Positions 28,656 through 37,227 of a stretch of 64,000 bases of DNA are shown one piece after another. Every line of letters starts with the position of its first letter. The stretch's first letter is position 1. The DNA is taken from positions 1 through 64,000 of the forward strand of contig JAPLPQ010000017.1 in NCBI GenBank assembly GCA_026400105.1, given 5' to 3'. This DNA is from Burkholderiales bacterium (GTDB lineage Bacteria; Pseudomonadota; Gammaproteobacteria; Burkholderiales; Burkholderiaceae_C). The position numbers and the translations under genes are program-made. Under the pieces are notes generated by a model. It was not told the origin of the DNA and did not search any database. It worked only from the letters and a program-made list of their open reading frames with translations.

Positions 28656-30884
28656 TCAGGCAGCGGCCTTGACCTGCAGGCGCCAGGCGTGCAGCAGCGG
28701 CTCGGTGTAACCGCTCGGCTGTTCCTTGCCCTTGAACACCAGATCCAGCGCTGCCTGGTAGGCGGCGCCATCGGGGTTGGCAACCAGGCTCTTGTAGGCC
28801 GGATCGCCGGCGTTCTGCTGGTCGACCTTGGCCGCCATGCGCTCGAAGGTCGCGCGCACCTGGGCCTCGGTCACGACGCCGTGCTGCAGCCAGTTGGCCA
28901 TGTGCTGGCTGCTGATGCGCAGCGTGGCGCGGTCTTCCATCAGGCCGATGTCGTGGATGTCGGGCACCTTGGAGCAACCCACGCCCTGGTCGACCCAGCG
29001 CACCACATAGCCCAGGATGCCCTGCGCGTTGTTGTCGAGCTCCTGCTGGCGCTCCTCGGCGCTCCACTTGGCCTCGGCCACCACCGGAATGGTCAGCAGG
29101 TCGGTCATGAGCTTCTCGGCCAGCTCGGCGTTGCTGGTGTCGCCACTGGTCTCGATCTGCTGCTGCACCTCGGCCACGCTGACCTGGTGGTAATGCAGCG
29201 CGTGCAGGGTGGCGCCGGTCGGGCTGGGCACCCAGGCGGTGTTGGCACCGGCCTTGGGATGGCCGATCTTCTGCTTGAGCATCTCGGCCATCAGGTCGGG
29301 CATGGCCCACATGCCCTTGCCGATCTGGGCCCGGCCGCGCAGGCCGGACTGCAGGCCGATCAGCACGTTGCGGCGCTCGTAGGCGGCGATCCAGGCGCTG
29401 GACTTGATGTCGCCCTTGCGCATCATCGGACCGGCCAGCATCGCGGTGTGCATCTCGTCGCCGGTGCGATCCAGGAAGCCGGTGTTGATGAAGGCGACCC
29501 GGCTGGCGGCCGCCGCGATGCAGGCGCGCAGGTTGACGCTGGTGCGGCGCTCCTCGTCCATGATGCCGAGCTTGACGGTGCTGTCAGGCAGGCCGAGCAG
29601 CTGCTCGACGCGGCCGAACAGTTCGGCGGCGAAGCCGACCTCGACCGGGCCATGCATCTTGGGCTTGACGATGTAGACGCTGCCGCTGCGGCTGTTGCGG
29701 ATGCCGTTGACGCCATGACCCTGCAGGTCGTGCAGCGCTATCGTGGTCGTGACGACGGCATCCATGATGCCCTCGGGGATCTCGCGCACGGTGCCGTCGG
29801 CATCGGTCCAGAGGATGGCCGGGTTGGTCATCAGATGGCCGACGTTGCGCACGAACATCAGGCTGCGGCCGTGCAGGCGCACCTGGCCCTGGCCGTCGGC
29901 GGCGGTGTAGAGGCGGTCGGGATTCAGGCCGCGCGTCAGCGGCTGGCCGCCCTTCTCGAAGGTCTCAGTCAGCGTGCCCTTCAGGATGCCGAGCCAGTTG
30001 GAGTAGCCCAGCACCTTGTCCTCGGCGTCGACCGCGGCGACCGAATCCTCGAGGTCGAGGATGGTCGAGAGCGCGGCTTCCATCACGAGGTCGCTGACGC
30101 CGGCGGCGTCGCTGGCGCCGATCGCCGTGCTGCGGTCGATGATCAGGTCGAAGTGGATGCCGTTGTGCGCGAACAGCAGCGACTGCGGCGCGGCGGCATC
30201 GCCCTGGTAGCCGGCCAGCTGGGCCGGATTCTTCAGGCCGCTGACGCTGCCGTCCTTGAGCGTGACCTGCAGCGCGCCACCGGCGACGGCATAGCCGGTC
30301 GAGTCATGGTGCGAACCGGCGGCCAGCGGCGCGGACTGGTCGAGGAAATCGCGCGCGAAGGCGATCACCTTGGCGCCGCGCACCGGGTTGTAGCCCTTGC
30401 CCTTCTGGGCGCCGTCGGTCTCGGGAATGGCATCGGTGCCGTAGAGCGCGTCGTACAGGCTGCCCCAGCGTGCATTGGCGGCGTTGAGCGCGTAGCGCGC
30501 GTTGGTGATCGGCACCACCAGCTGCGGGCCGGCCTGCCGGGCCAGTTCGGCATCGACATTGGCGGTCGTGACCTGGGCCGCCGGTTGCGGCACCAGGTAG
30601 GCGATCTGCTCCAGGAAGGCGCGGTAAGCCGGCATGTCGGCGATCGGACCCGGGTGGGCGCGGTGCCAGGCATCGAGCTCGGTCTGCAGGCGGTCGCGCT
30701 CGGCCAGCAGCGCGCGGTTCTTCGGCGCGAGGTCGGCCACGATGGCGTCGAACCCGGCCCAGAAATGAGCGGATTCGATGCCGGTGCCGGGCAGCACCTG
30801 GTCTTCGATGAACTGGTGCAGTTCCTGAGCCACCTGCAGGCGGTGGATCGTGAGGCGGGCGGTCGTATTCAAGCGGGCGTTCAT
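28656..30884 (-). CDS. glcB: Malate synthase G
   Basis: A 742-residue monomeric enzyme that condenses glyoxylate and acetyl-CoA to malate, for growth on glycolate, glyoxylate or two-carbon units. Recognisable are the TIM-barrel motif [20 protein letters not shown], with the catalytic acidic residues, [40 protein letters not shown] and the C-terminal Asp-bearing [16 protein letters not shown]. Length is close to the usual 720-740. The ATG at 30884 has GGAG ten bases upstream. It is divergent from a LysR gene and ends in a strong terminator, so it is a single-gene unit. The MSG form, not the shorter AceB. Confidence 0.97.
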   Translation of the reverse strand: MNARLNTTARLTIHRLQVAQELHQFIEDQVLPGTGIESAHFWAGFDAIVADLAPKNRALLAERDRLQTELDAWHRAHPGPIADMPAYRAFLEQIAYLVPQPAAQVTTANVDAELARQAGPQLVVPITNARYALNAANARWGSLYDALYGTDAIPETDGAQKGKGYNPVRGAKVIAFARDFLDQSAPLAAGSHHDSTGYAVAGGALQVTLKDGSVSGLKNPAQLAGYQGDAAAPQSLLFAHNGIHFDLIIDRSTAIGASDAAGVSDLVMEAALSTILDLEDSVAAVDAEDKVLGYSNWLGILKGTLTETFEKGGQPLTRGLNPDRLYTAADGQGQVRLHGRSLMFVRNVGHLMTNPAILWTDADGTVREIPEGIMDAVVTTTIALHDLQGHGVNGIRNSRSGSVYIVKPKMHGPVEVGFAAELFGRVEQLLGLPDSTVKLGIMDEERRTSVNLRACIAAAASRVAFINTGFLDRTGDEMHTAMLAGPMMRKGDIKSSAWIAAYERRNVLIGLQSGLRGRAQIGKGMWAMPDLMAEMLKQKIGHPKAGANTAWVPSPTGATLHALHYHQVSVAEVQQQIETSGDTSNAELAEKLMTDLLTIPVVAEAKWSAEERQQELDNNAQGILGYVVRWVDQGVGCSKVPDIHDIGLMEDRATLRISSQHMANWLQHGVVTEAQVRATFERMAAKVDQQNAGDPAYKSLVANPDGAAYQAALDLVFKGKEQPSGYTEPLLHAWRLQVKAAA

Positions 30885-31076
30885 GTTCAAGTCTCCAGAC
30901 GGTTTCGGCCGGCAAGTCAGGCAAGGTCCATGCCGACTTGTCCACAGCCCCACTGTATGCGAGTTCCATGACCGGATTCGAGGGCAGTTTGCGATTTCAG
31001 TCGTGACTTTTTCTTACATAATCCACAAAATTATCCCCAGACTCATCGATAAAAACCAACTAAAGCACAGGCAACG

Positions 31077-32009
31077 ATGGACAAGCTCAAGGCCATGGAA
31101 ACCTTCGTCGCAGTCGCGGCGCGCGGCAGCCTGGCCGCGGCGGCGCGGGCCGAGGGCGTGGCGCCGGCCGTGATCGGGCGCCGGCTCGATCTGCTCGAGG
31201 AAAAACTGGGCGTCAAGCTGATGCTGCGCACCACGCGCCGCATCACGCTGACGCACGAGGGCGGTGCCTACCTCGAGGACTGCCAGCGCCTGCTGGCCGA
31301 AATCGCGAGCGCCGAAGCCAGCGTGAGCGCCGGCGGCGCCCAGGCCAGCGGTCGGCTGCGGCTGACTGCACCAGCCGGTTTCGGACGGCGTCATGTCGCG
31401 CCGCTGGTGCCGCTGTTTCGCGAGCTGCACCCCGAGGTCGCGATCTCGCTGAACCTGAGCGACCGCGTGATCGACCTCGCCGGCGAGGGCTACGACTGCG
31501 CGGTGCGCGTCGGCGACCTGCCCGATTCGTCGCTGATCAGCGTGCGGCTGGCCGACAACCGGCGACTGTGCGTCGCTTCGCCACGCTACCTGCAACGCCA
31601 GGGCCGGCCCGAGCATCCGCAGGAGCTGGCGCGCTTCGACTGCCTGGTGCTGTCATCGGATGCCTCGCAGACGCGCGGCTGGGCGTTCCGGCTGCCGGGG
31701 CGCGCGGGCAAGCCCGAGGAACTGATCCATCTGAGGCCGGACGGTCCGTTCGACTGCACCGACGGCCAGGTGCTGCATGAATGGTGTTTGGCCGGTCACG
31801 GCATCGCCTGGCGCAGCATCTGGGAGGTCGAGTCCGACATCGCGGCCGGACGCCTGGTCACCCTGCTCGAGGACTACGCGGCGGCACCCAATGGCATCTA
31901 TGCGGTGTTCCCGCAGCGCAAGCACCTGCCGCTGCGGGTGCGGCTGTGGGTCGATTTCCTCAAGGCGCGCTACGGCCAGCCAGGCTTCTGGCAAGGACGC
32001 AGCGGCTGA
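31077..32009 (+). CDS. LysR-family transcriptional regulator
   Basis: A 310-residue LTTR with an N-terminal winged helix (LKAMETFVAVAARGSLAAAA and the recognition helix GVAPAVIGRRLDLLEEKLGV, about 1-60) and a periplasmic-binding-like effector domain (about 90-295). It belongs to the group with a long PRY-like SPRYLQRQGRPEHPQELARF loop. It is divergent from glcB over 192 bases, the classic LTTR arrangement, so malate synthase is its probable target. Its 3' end overlaps the convergent VanZ-like gene by 50 bases. Confidence 0.92.
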   Translation: MDKLKAMETFVAVAARGSLAAAARAEGVAPAVIGRRLDLLEEKLGVKLMLRTTRRITLTHEGGAYLEDCQRLLAEIASAEASVSAGGAQASGRLRLTAPAGFGRRHVAPLVPLFRELHPEVAISLNLSDRVIDLAGEGYDCAVRVGDLPDSSLISVRLADNRRLCVASPRYLQRQGRPEHPQELARFDCLVLSSDASQTRGWAFRLPGRAGKPEELIHLRPDGPFDCTDGQVLHEWCLAGHGIAWRSIWEVESDIAAGRLVTLLEDYAAAPNGIYAVFPQRKHLPLRVRLWVDFLKARYGQPGFWQGRSG

Positions 32010-32370
32010 GCGAGGCCAGCGGCAGACCGGCGACCAGGCCGACGGCATCGGCCAGCCAGTCGGCCCAGTCGCCGCTGCGCCAGCCGGTGGCGGCCTGGGC
32101 CAGCTCGATCGCACCGCCGAAGGCCAGCAGGCTGACCGCCAGCACGCCGATCCGGCGCGGATAGGCCAGCGCGCCCAGCAGCGCCAGCGTGGCGAAGGCC
32201 AGCGCGTGCTCCGCCTTGTCCCAGAAGGTGAAGGCCTGCTTGGGCAGATAGGCGGCGGGCGACAGGGTCAGCGCGATGACGATCAGCACCAGCAGCCAGA
32301 AAATCCAGCGGGCCCATCGCTGCAAGGGATCACGGGCCGGTTCTGGGGCCGGACCGGGGGTGCGCGTCAT
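31960..32370 (-). CDS. VanZ-like membrane protein
   Basis: A 136-residue integral membrane protein with four hydrophobic segments. The motif LPKQAFTFWDKAEHALAFAT (about 41-60) and AIELAQAATGWRSGDWADWL match VanZ-like proteins, including the DKxxHxxAF and ExxQ signatures. Family members give low teicoplanin resistance in enterococci but mostly have no known role. Its ATG overlaps the upstream adenosyltransferase stop as ATGA, so the two are co-translated, and its 3' end runs into the LysR gene on the other strand. Confidence 0.82.
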   Translation of the reverse strand: MTRTPGPAPEPARDPLQRWARWIFWLLVLIVIALTLSPAAYLPKQAFTFWDKAEHALAFATLALLGALAYPRRIGVLAVSLLAFGGAIELAQAATGWRSGDWADWLADAVGLVAGLPLASLSRCVLARSLAGRSAP

Positions 32371-32933
32371 GCCTGGCCGGCCTGTTGCAGCCGCTCGCTC
32401 TTCCAGTAGACATCGTCGCCGCCGTTCATGCGGTTGAGCACGCGCGCGAGCACGAACATCAGGTCGCTGAGCCGGTTCAGGTACTGGCGCGGGGCTTCGT
32501 TGATGGCTTCCTCGTTGCCGAGCGCGACGACCTGGCGCTCGGCACGGCGGGCGACGGTGCGGCAGACATGGGCCAGGGCAGCGGCACGGCTGCCGGCCGG
32601 CAGGATGAACTCCTGCAGCTTGGGCAGTTGCGCGTTGTAGCGCGACAGCGCCTGGTCGAGCGTGAGCACGGCCTCGGCCTTGAGCAGCTCGTAGCCCGGG
32701 ATGCTGAGCTCGCCACCGAGATTGAACAGCTGGTGCTGGATCTCGACCAGCAGCGCGCGCACGTCATCGGACATCTCTTCGCACAACAGCAGGCCGATCT
32801 GCGAGTTGAGCTCGTCGACATCGCCCATCGCATGCACGCGCAGGCTGTTCTTGCTGACGCGATGGTTGTTGCCAAGTCCGGTGGTGCCGGCATCGCCGGT
32901 GCGGGTAGCGATTTGCGTGAGTCGGTTGCCCAT
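32367..32933 (-). CDS. Cob(I)yrinic acid a,c-diamide adenosyltransferase, PduO type
   Basis: A 188-residue trimeric enzyme that puts the 5'-deoxyadenosyl group on reduced cobalamin to make coenzyme B12. Typical motifs are TRTGDAGTTGLGNNHRVSKN (ATP-binding N-terminus), GDVDELNSQIG, and the C-terminal CRTVARRAERQVVAL and NRLSDLMFVLARVLNR. It shows that the organism makes or salvages adenosylcobalamin, which matters for the B12 riboswitch upstream of nrdA at 56 kb. Co-translated with the VanZ-like gene downstream; no B12 biosynthesis gene is adjacent. Confidence 0.95.
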   Translation of the reverse strand: MGNRLTQIATRTGDAGTTGLGNNHRVSKNSLRVHAMGDVDELNSQIGLLLCEEMSDDVRALLVEIQHQLFNLGGELSIPGYELLKAEAVLTLDQALSRYNAQLPKLQEFILPAGSRAAALAHVCRTVARRAERQVVALGNEEAINEAPRQYLNRLSDLMFVLARVLNRMNGGDDVYWKSERLQQAGQA

Positions 32934-32992
32934 GGCGGTTTCGTTTCGAGGTGAATGGCGTGAGGGGACCGAGGATCTGGTGTCAGCCAGGC

Positions 32993-33910
32993 TCAGGACT
33001 TGGACCGCTTGTGCGCGGCTGGAGTGTTCTTCTTGGCGCTGCCCTTGGCCACCGGACCGGCCTTGACTCGCTGGGCCTTGCTGGGCTTGGCCGACGACTT
33101 GGCAGGCTTTGCAGCCTTGCTGCCCTTGACGGATTTGCCAGGGATGGCGCGCAGGGAAGCCTTGCCGGCCGCTGCCTTGGCCGCCTTGGCCTGGATCGGC
33201 TGACAGACGGGCGCCTTGGCCTTGCGCGACTTGTCAGCGCCCTTCCTGGCCTTGACCGGACGGCAGTCCTGGCTGACAACCTGGCGCGCCGGGGCGGCTT
33301 GCATGGCGACTGGACGCTCCCGGGCCGGCTGCAGCGCCGATGCCGCCGCCGGAGCGAGGGCGGCAGCAGCGGCCGCGGCCGGCAGTGCCCGACGCCCCAG
33401 GCTCTGCTCGAGCGCCTGGATATCCTGATTGGCGCTGGGTCGCAGCCGCAACAACTCGCTGCTGCCGCTGCGCAGCAACAAGCCCCGGTCCCAGCGGAAA
33501 TTGTCGACCATCATCAGGGCCGAGTTCAGGAAAGCTTCGGAGCGCGGGGGCTTTTCGCAAGCCCGATGGGTGCTGCCGTATTTCGAGATCCGGAACAGCC
33601 CCAGGGCATCGCGTTCGACCCGACCCGAAAAGTAGTTGCAGCCACCGTCGACCCAGAGCATGCCCTGGGGGCGCAGCACCACGCGCACGGGGCGCTGGCT
33701 GTCGGACAGCATGGGCTGGCCCGCCAGCTCGACCACGTCCCAGGCTTGTTCGAAGGGCTGGGCCAAGCCTGACGGCAAGGTCTGCGCCAAGGCATCGACC
33801 GGCAGCGCGGCCGACGGCGGGGACTGCGGCGGCACTTGTGCACCGGCGACATTCAGGTAGGCAAGCGCCAGCAGGGCCAGCCAGCCAACAGAGACGGAGC
33901 GAAATCTCAT
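32993..33910 (-). CDS. Secreted META-domain protein with basic histone-like tail
   Basis: A 305-residue protein. The signal peptide spans about residues 1-23 (WLALLALAYLNVAGAQ). Residues about 55-158 form a META/HslJ-like domain with VDGGCNYFSGRVERDALGLF and YGSTHRACEKPPRSEAFL. A spacer of Ala runs follows (about 177-192), then a strongly basic Lys/Ala/Pro/Ser tail (about 216-305) resembling histone H1 or AlgP repeats. META proteins sit in the envelope; lysine-rich tails usually bind DNA or polyanions, so the pairing is unusual. The ATG at 33910 has AGGAT upstream. I do not know a named homologue. Confidence 0.72.
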   Translation of the reverse strand: MRFRSVSVGWLALLALAYLNVAGAQVPPQSPPSAALPVDALAQTLPSGLAQPFEQAWDVVELAGQPMLSDSQRPVRVVLRPQGMLWVDGGCNYFSGRVERDALGLFRISKYGSTHRACEKPPRSEAFLNSALMMVDNFRWDRGLLLRSGSSELLRLRPSANQDIQALEQSLGRRALPAAAAAAALAPAAASALQPARERPVAMQAAPARQVVSQDCRPVKARKGADKSRKAKAPVCQPIQAKAAKAAAGKASLRAIPGKSVKGSKAAKPAKSSAKPSKAQRVKAGPVAKGSAKKNTPAAHKRSKS

Positions 33911-34006
33911 AACAATCCTGTGCGGGGAGGAACCCATACCAACCCGCGATGCAGGTCTGCTGGTCATTTTCTCAGATTGGCGTCCAATAGCACTTGGCCG
34001 GGATAT

Positions 34007-34990
34007 TCAATCGGTCTGGCCGCGCAGGCGTTCGATCAGGCCGTTGAGTTCGGCCAGCGAGCCGAACTGGATCGCGAGCTCGCCCAGCTGCTCGACTTGG
34101 CCGTGGCGCTTGACACGCTTCTTGATCCTAACCTCGACCGCCGCCGTCAGCAGGTCCGACAGCTCCTCCTCGACCCGGAGCACATCGCGCGACTTGGATT
34201 CGGGCGACCTGGCGGCCGGGGCCTCGGAACCTGTGCCCAGCTTGCGCACCAGGCCCTCGGTCTCGCGCACCGACAGCTTGCGCGCGTTGATCTGGTGCGC
34301 GGCGCTGATCTGGGCCGCGCGCTCCAGACCCAGCAAGGCGCGCGCATGGCCCATGTCGAGGTCGCCCGCCATCAGCATGGTCTGGACCGGTTCGGCCAGG
34401 TTCAGCAGGCGCAGCAGGTTGCTGGCGGCGCTGCGCGAGCGACCGACAGCCTGGGCCGCCTGCTCATGCGTGAGGCCGAACTCCTGCACCAGGCGCTGCA
34501 GGCCCTGCGCTTCCTCGAGCGGGTTGAGATCCTCGCGCTGGATGTTCTCGATCAGCGCCATCGCGGCGGCGGCCTCGTTCGGCACGTCGCGCACCAGCAC
34601 CGGAACCTGCTCGAGACCGGCCAGGCGCGAGGCGCGAAAACGCCGCTCGCCGGCGATGATCTCGTAGACCGGCCGGGCTCCACGTGGAACCTCGGGCAGG
34701 CCCTGCTGCTGCTGCCAGGCCGCCAGGCGGCGCAGGCCCTCGGTCTCCTCCAGCGGGCGCACCAGGATCGGCTGCATGATGCCCTGGGCCTTGATGCTCT
34801 CGGCCAGCTCGTAGAGCGCGCCCTCGTCCATGCGCGTACGCGGCTGGTAGCTGCCCGGCACCAGATCGCTCAGGGCAAGCTGATTGGGCAGGTCGGCGCT
34901 GGCCGCATCGAGGCTGGTGCTCTCGTCGAGCTTGGGACCGAGCAGGGCTTCCAGGCCGCGACCGAGTCCCTTGAATTTTTTCGTCGCCAT
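34007..34990 (-). CDS. parB: Chromosome partitioning protein ParB
   Basis: A 327-residue CTP-dependent DNA clamp that loads at parS and spreads, for origin segregation and SMC recruitment. Starts MATKKFKGLGRGLEALLG; the ATG at 34990 has GGAG six bases upstream, better than the earlier ATG at 35002. It has the ParB N-domain with GERRFRASRLAG (CTP/spreading motif, about 110-121), ENIQREDLNPLEEAQGL, an HTH (EFGLTHEQAAQAVGRSRSAA, about 160-180), and a C-terminal dimer domain. It lies next to parA with a hydrolase gene in between, and parS sites surround the locus. Confidence 0.97.
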   Translation of the reverse strand: MATKKFKGLGRGLEALLGPKLDESTSLDAASADLPNQLALSDLVPGSYQPRTRMDEGALYELAESIKAQGIMQPILVRPLEETEGLRRLAAWQQQQGLPEVPRGARPVYEIIAGERRFRASRLAGLEQVPVLVRDVPNEAAAAMALIENIQREDLNPLEEAQGLQRLVQEFGLTHEQAAQAVGRSRSAASNLLRLLNLAEPVQTMLMAGDLDMGHARALLGLERAAQISAAHQINARKLSVRETEGLVRKLGTGSEAPAARSPESKSRDVLRVEEELSDLLTAAVEVRIKKRVKRHGQVEQLGELAIQFGSLAELNGLIERLRGQTD

Positions 34991-35008
34991 GAGGGGCTCC
35001 ATCTTCTT

Positions 35009-35572
35009 TCAGCTTGTGCCAGCCAGCCAGGGCTGGAGCAGCGCATGGCCTTCGGGCCAGTCGCCCAGGCCGGAATCGGCATTGAGATGGCCGCGCGCAC
35101 CGGCATCGACCAGGCGGCTGCCCCAGTCCTGCGCGAGTTGCTCGGCACGCTCGAAGCGGCAACAGGGGTCGTCGCGGCTCGCCACCAGCAGGCTCGGAAA
35201 GGGCAGCGGATCGCGCAGGATCGGCGCCCAGCCCGGCAAGGCCGGCGCCAGGTCGGGCTGCTCGACATCGCCCGGCGCCACCAGCAGCGCGCCGCGCACC
35301 TGGTGGCTGTGACGCGAGAACCTGGCCCAGGCCGCCACCAGCACGCAGCCCAGGCTGTGCGCGACCAGAACGACTGGCCGCTCGCTGTCGATCACGGTCT
35401 CGTCCAGCCGCGCCAGCCAGTCGCCACGGCGCGGCTGCTGCCAGTCATGCTGCTCGACGCGCGCATAGCCGTAGAGAGCCTCCCAGCGGCTCTGCCAATG
35501 GGCGGAGCCACTACCCTGCCAGCCCGGCAGGATCAGCACCTGCGGCGCGGCGTCATGATTGGCATGTTTCAC
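35009..35572 (-). CDS. Alpha/beta hydrolase, RBBP9/YdeN family
   Basis: A 187-residue serine hydrolase of the RBBP9/YdeN (DUF1234-like) family. Motifs: VLILPGWQGSGSAHWQSRWE, nucleophile elbow VLVAHSLGC (Ser about 74), and GHLNADSGLGDWPEG with the catalytic His. The start is a GTG at 35572 that lies inside the parS palindrome at 35565-35580, with GCGAGG upstream on the message. It sits between parA and parB, only 12 bases after the parA stop. The substrate is unknown. Its placement inside the partition operon may be only positional, since parS at its start constrains the DNA. Confidence 0.85.
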   Translation of the reverse strand: MKHANHDAAPQVLILPGWQGSGSAHWQSRWEALYGYARVEQHDWQQPRRGDWLARLDETVIDSERPVVLVAHSLGCVLVAAWARFSRHSHQVRGALLVAPGDVEQPDLAPALPGWAPILRDPLPFPSLLVASRDDPCCRFERAEQLAQDWGSRLVDAGARGHLNADSGLGDWPEGHALLQPWLAGTS

Positions 35573-35580
35573 GTGAAACC
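35565..35580. repeat. parS site
   Basis: TGTTTCACGTGAAACC, one base off the symmetric 16-mer. Lies between parA and the hydrolase gene, and its centre supplies the hydrolase GTG start. Confidence 0.92.
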
Positions 35581-35584
35581 TCGC

Positions 35585-36355
35585 TCACAGGCGCTCGATG
35601 CGCTCGACCATCTCGCGTGCGAACTCGACGAAGGCCTTGCTGCCCTTGGCCGACGGGTCGAACACCACGCCCGGCAGGCCGTAGCTCGGCGCCTCGGCCA
35701 GCCGCACGTTGCGCGGGATCACGGTCTGGAACACCTCGTCGCCGAAATGCTCGAACAGCTGATCGCTGACCTGCTTTTGCAGCATGGTGCGGGCGTCGAA
35801 CATCACGCGCAGCAGGCCGATCACCTTGAGCTCGCGGTTCAGGTTGGCGCGCACCTGCTTGATCGTGTTGACGAGGTCGGACACGCCTTCGAGCGCGAAA
35901 TACTCGCACTGCATCGGCACGATCACGCCGTTGGCGGCACACAATCCGTTGAGCGTCAGCAGGCTCAGCGAGGGCGGGCAGTCGATCAGCACGAAATCGT
36001 AGTCGGCCGCGACCGCCGCCAGTGCCTGCTTGAGGCGCTGCTCGCGCTGATCCAGTCCGACCAGCTCGATCTCGGCCCCGGCCAGCTCGCGGTTGGCGCC
36101 CAGCACGCGGTAGCCGCAGGCCTCGGCGTTCACGGCAGCTTCGGCAATGGTCGCCTCGCCGAGCAGCACGTCGTAGATGCTGAGCTCGAGCTCGCGCTTG
36201 TTGACGCCCGAGCCCATGGTCGCATTGCCTTGCGGGTCGAGGTCGACCAGCAGCACGCGCTGGCCGATCCGGGCCAGTCCGGCGGCGAGGTTGACGCTGG
36301 TGGTGGTCTTGCCGACGCCGCCCTTCTGGTTGGCAATGCAAAAGATCTTGGCCAT
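35585..36355 (-). CDS. parA: Chromosome partitioning ATPase ParA
   Basis: A 256-residue Walker-type ATPase that drives parS/ParB movement over the nucleoid. The deviant Walker A KGGVGKTT (about 11-18), A' motif LLVDLDPQGNATMGSG and switch II LIDCPPSLSLLTLNGL are all present. Length fits chromosomal Soj-type ParA without an N-terminal HTH. ATG at 36355. It lies downstream of rsmG across a 212-base gap with no recognisable gene, and upstream of the hydrolase and parB. Confidence 0.97.
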   Translation of the reverse strand: MAKIFCIANQKGGVGKTTTSVNLAAGLARIGQRVLLVDLDPQGNATMGSGVNKRELELSIYDVLLGEATIAEAAVNAEACGYRVLGANRELAGAEIELVGLDQREQRLKQALAAVAADYDFVLIDCPPSLSLLTLNGLCAANGVIVPMQCEYFALEGVSDLVNTIKQVRANLNRELKVIGLLRVMFDARTMLQKQVSDQLFEHFGDEVFQTVIPRNVRLAEAPSYGLPGVVFDPSAKGSKAFVEFAREMVERIERL

Positions 36356-36567
36356 GGTGGGGCTAGCTCAAACGGGGAATTGCAGGAAAAGATGCCCGGC
36401 GCGGCTGATGACGCGGGCCTGATTTGAGACCGAGTTTAAGGGCTTTCCCGAGTAAGGCCTGCGACAAGACGGTGACGGACCATGGCCGGCACCGCTCGCA
36501 GCACAGAAAGTCGGACCGAAGGCCGAGCGCCTGGCTGGCGCCCAGACCTTTCGGGGTCAGCCCGGAT

Positions 36568-37227
36568 TCAGGCCGCCTTGGGCCGGACCCAGACGATGCA
36601 GCGCTCGGCGTCCAGCCCCGGCACCTGCAGTTGTTCCACGTGGAACAGCTCGAGCCCGGGCGCCAGCGCCACGATCTCGTCGGCCGGGTGCTTGCCCTTC
36701 ATCGCGAGCCAGACGCCCTGCTCTGCCAAGGCCTGGCGCGACCAGTTGGTGAAGTCGGCCAGCGAGGCGAAGGCGCGCGAGCTCACGACATCCCATTGCT
36801 GCTTGAGGTTTTCCACCCGGGCGTGCAGGCCGTGCAGATTGGGCAGGCGCAAGGCGGCTGCGATCTGCTGGATGAACAGCGCCTTCTTGGCCACGGTGTC
36901 GACGCAGCTGACATCGAGCTCGGGACAGACGATCGCGAACACCGCGCCCGGCAGACCGGCACCGGAGCCGACGTCGAGCAGGCGCGGCTTTTCCAGCCCC
37001 ATGGCCGCGAGCTGACGGCGCAGCGGCGCCACCGCCGCCAGGCTGTCGAGCAGATGGTGGGTCAGCATCTCCTGCGGGTCGCGCAGCGCGGTCAGGTTGT
37101 AGACCTTGTTCCACTTGGCGACCCAGTCCAGATAGGACAGCAGCTTGGCCACCTGCTCGTCGTTCAGTTCCAGGCCCAGGTCTGCGATGCCGGCGCGCAG
37201 GCCGGTTTCCAGCGGATGCGCGCTCAT
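36568..37227 (-). CDS. rsmG: 16S rRNA (guanine-527-N7)-methyltransferase RsmG
   Basis: A 219-residue SAM-dependent enzyme that methylates G527 in the 530 loop of 16S rRNA. Motifs: [17 protein letters not shown] (SAM binding, about 83-99), [12 protein letters not shown] (motif IV region). The ATG overlaps the mnmG stop as ATGA, the usual mnmG-rsmG pairing. A perfect parS palindrome (36632-36647) lies within the coding sequence and encodes the FHVEQ near the C-terminus. Confidence 0.97.
   Translation of the reverse strand: MSAHPLETGLRAGIADLGLELNDEQVAKLLSYLDWVAKWNKVYNLTALRDPQEMLTHHLLDSLAAVAPLRRQLAAMGLEKPRLLDVGSGAGLPGAVFAIVCPELDVSCVDTVAKKALFIQQIAAALRLPNLHGLHARVENLKQQWDVVSSRAFASLADFTNWSRQALAEQGVWLAMKGKHPADEIVALAPGLELFHVEQLQVPGLDAERCIVWVRPKAA
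36632..36647. repeat. parS site inside rsmG
   Basis: TGTTCCACGTGGAACA, a perfect match to the classical parS consensus, lying in frame within rsmG. Confidence 0.95.

Noticed and set aside
34676-34691. CACGTG-centred palindrome inside parB, GGCTCCACGTGGAACC
   Set aside because: Three changes from the parS consensus, with asymmetric arms. Mentioned with the parS array but not listed as a site.
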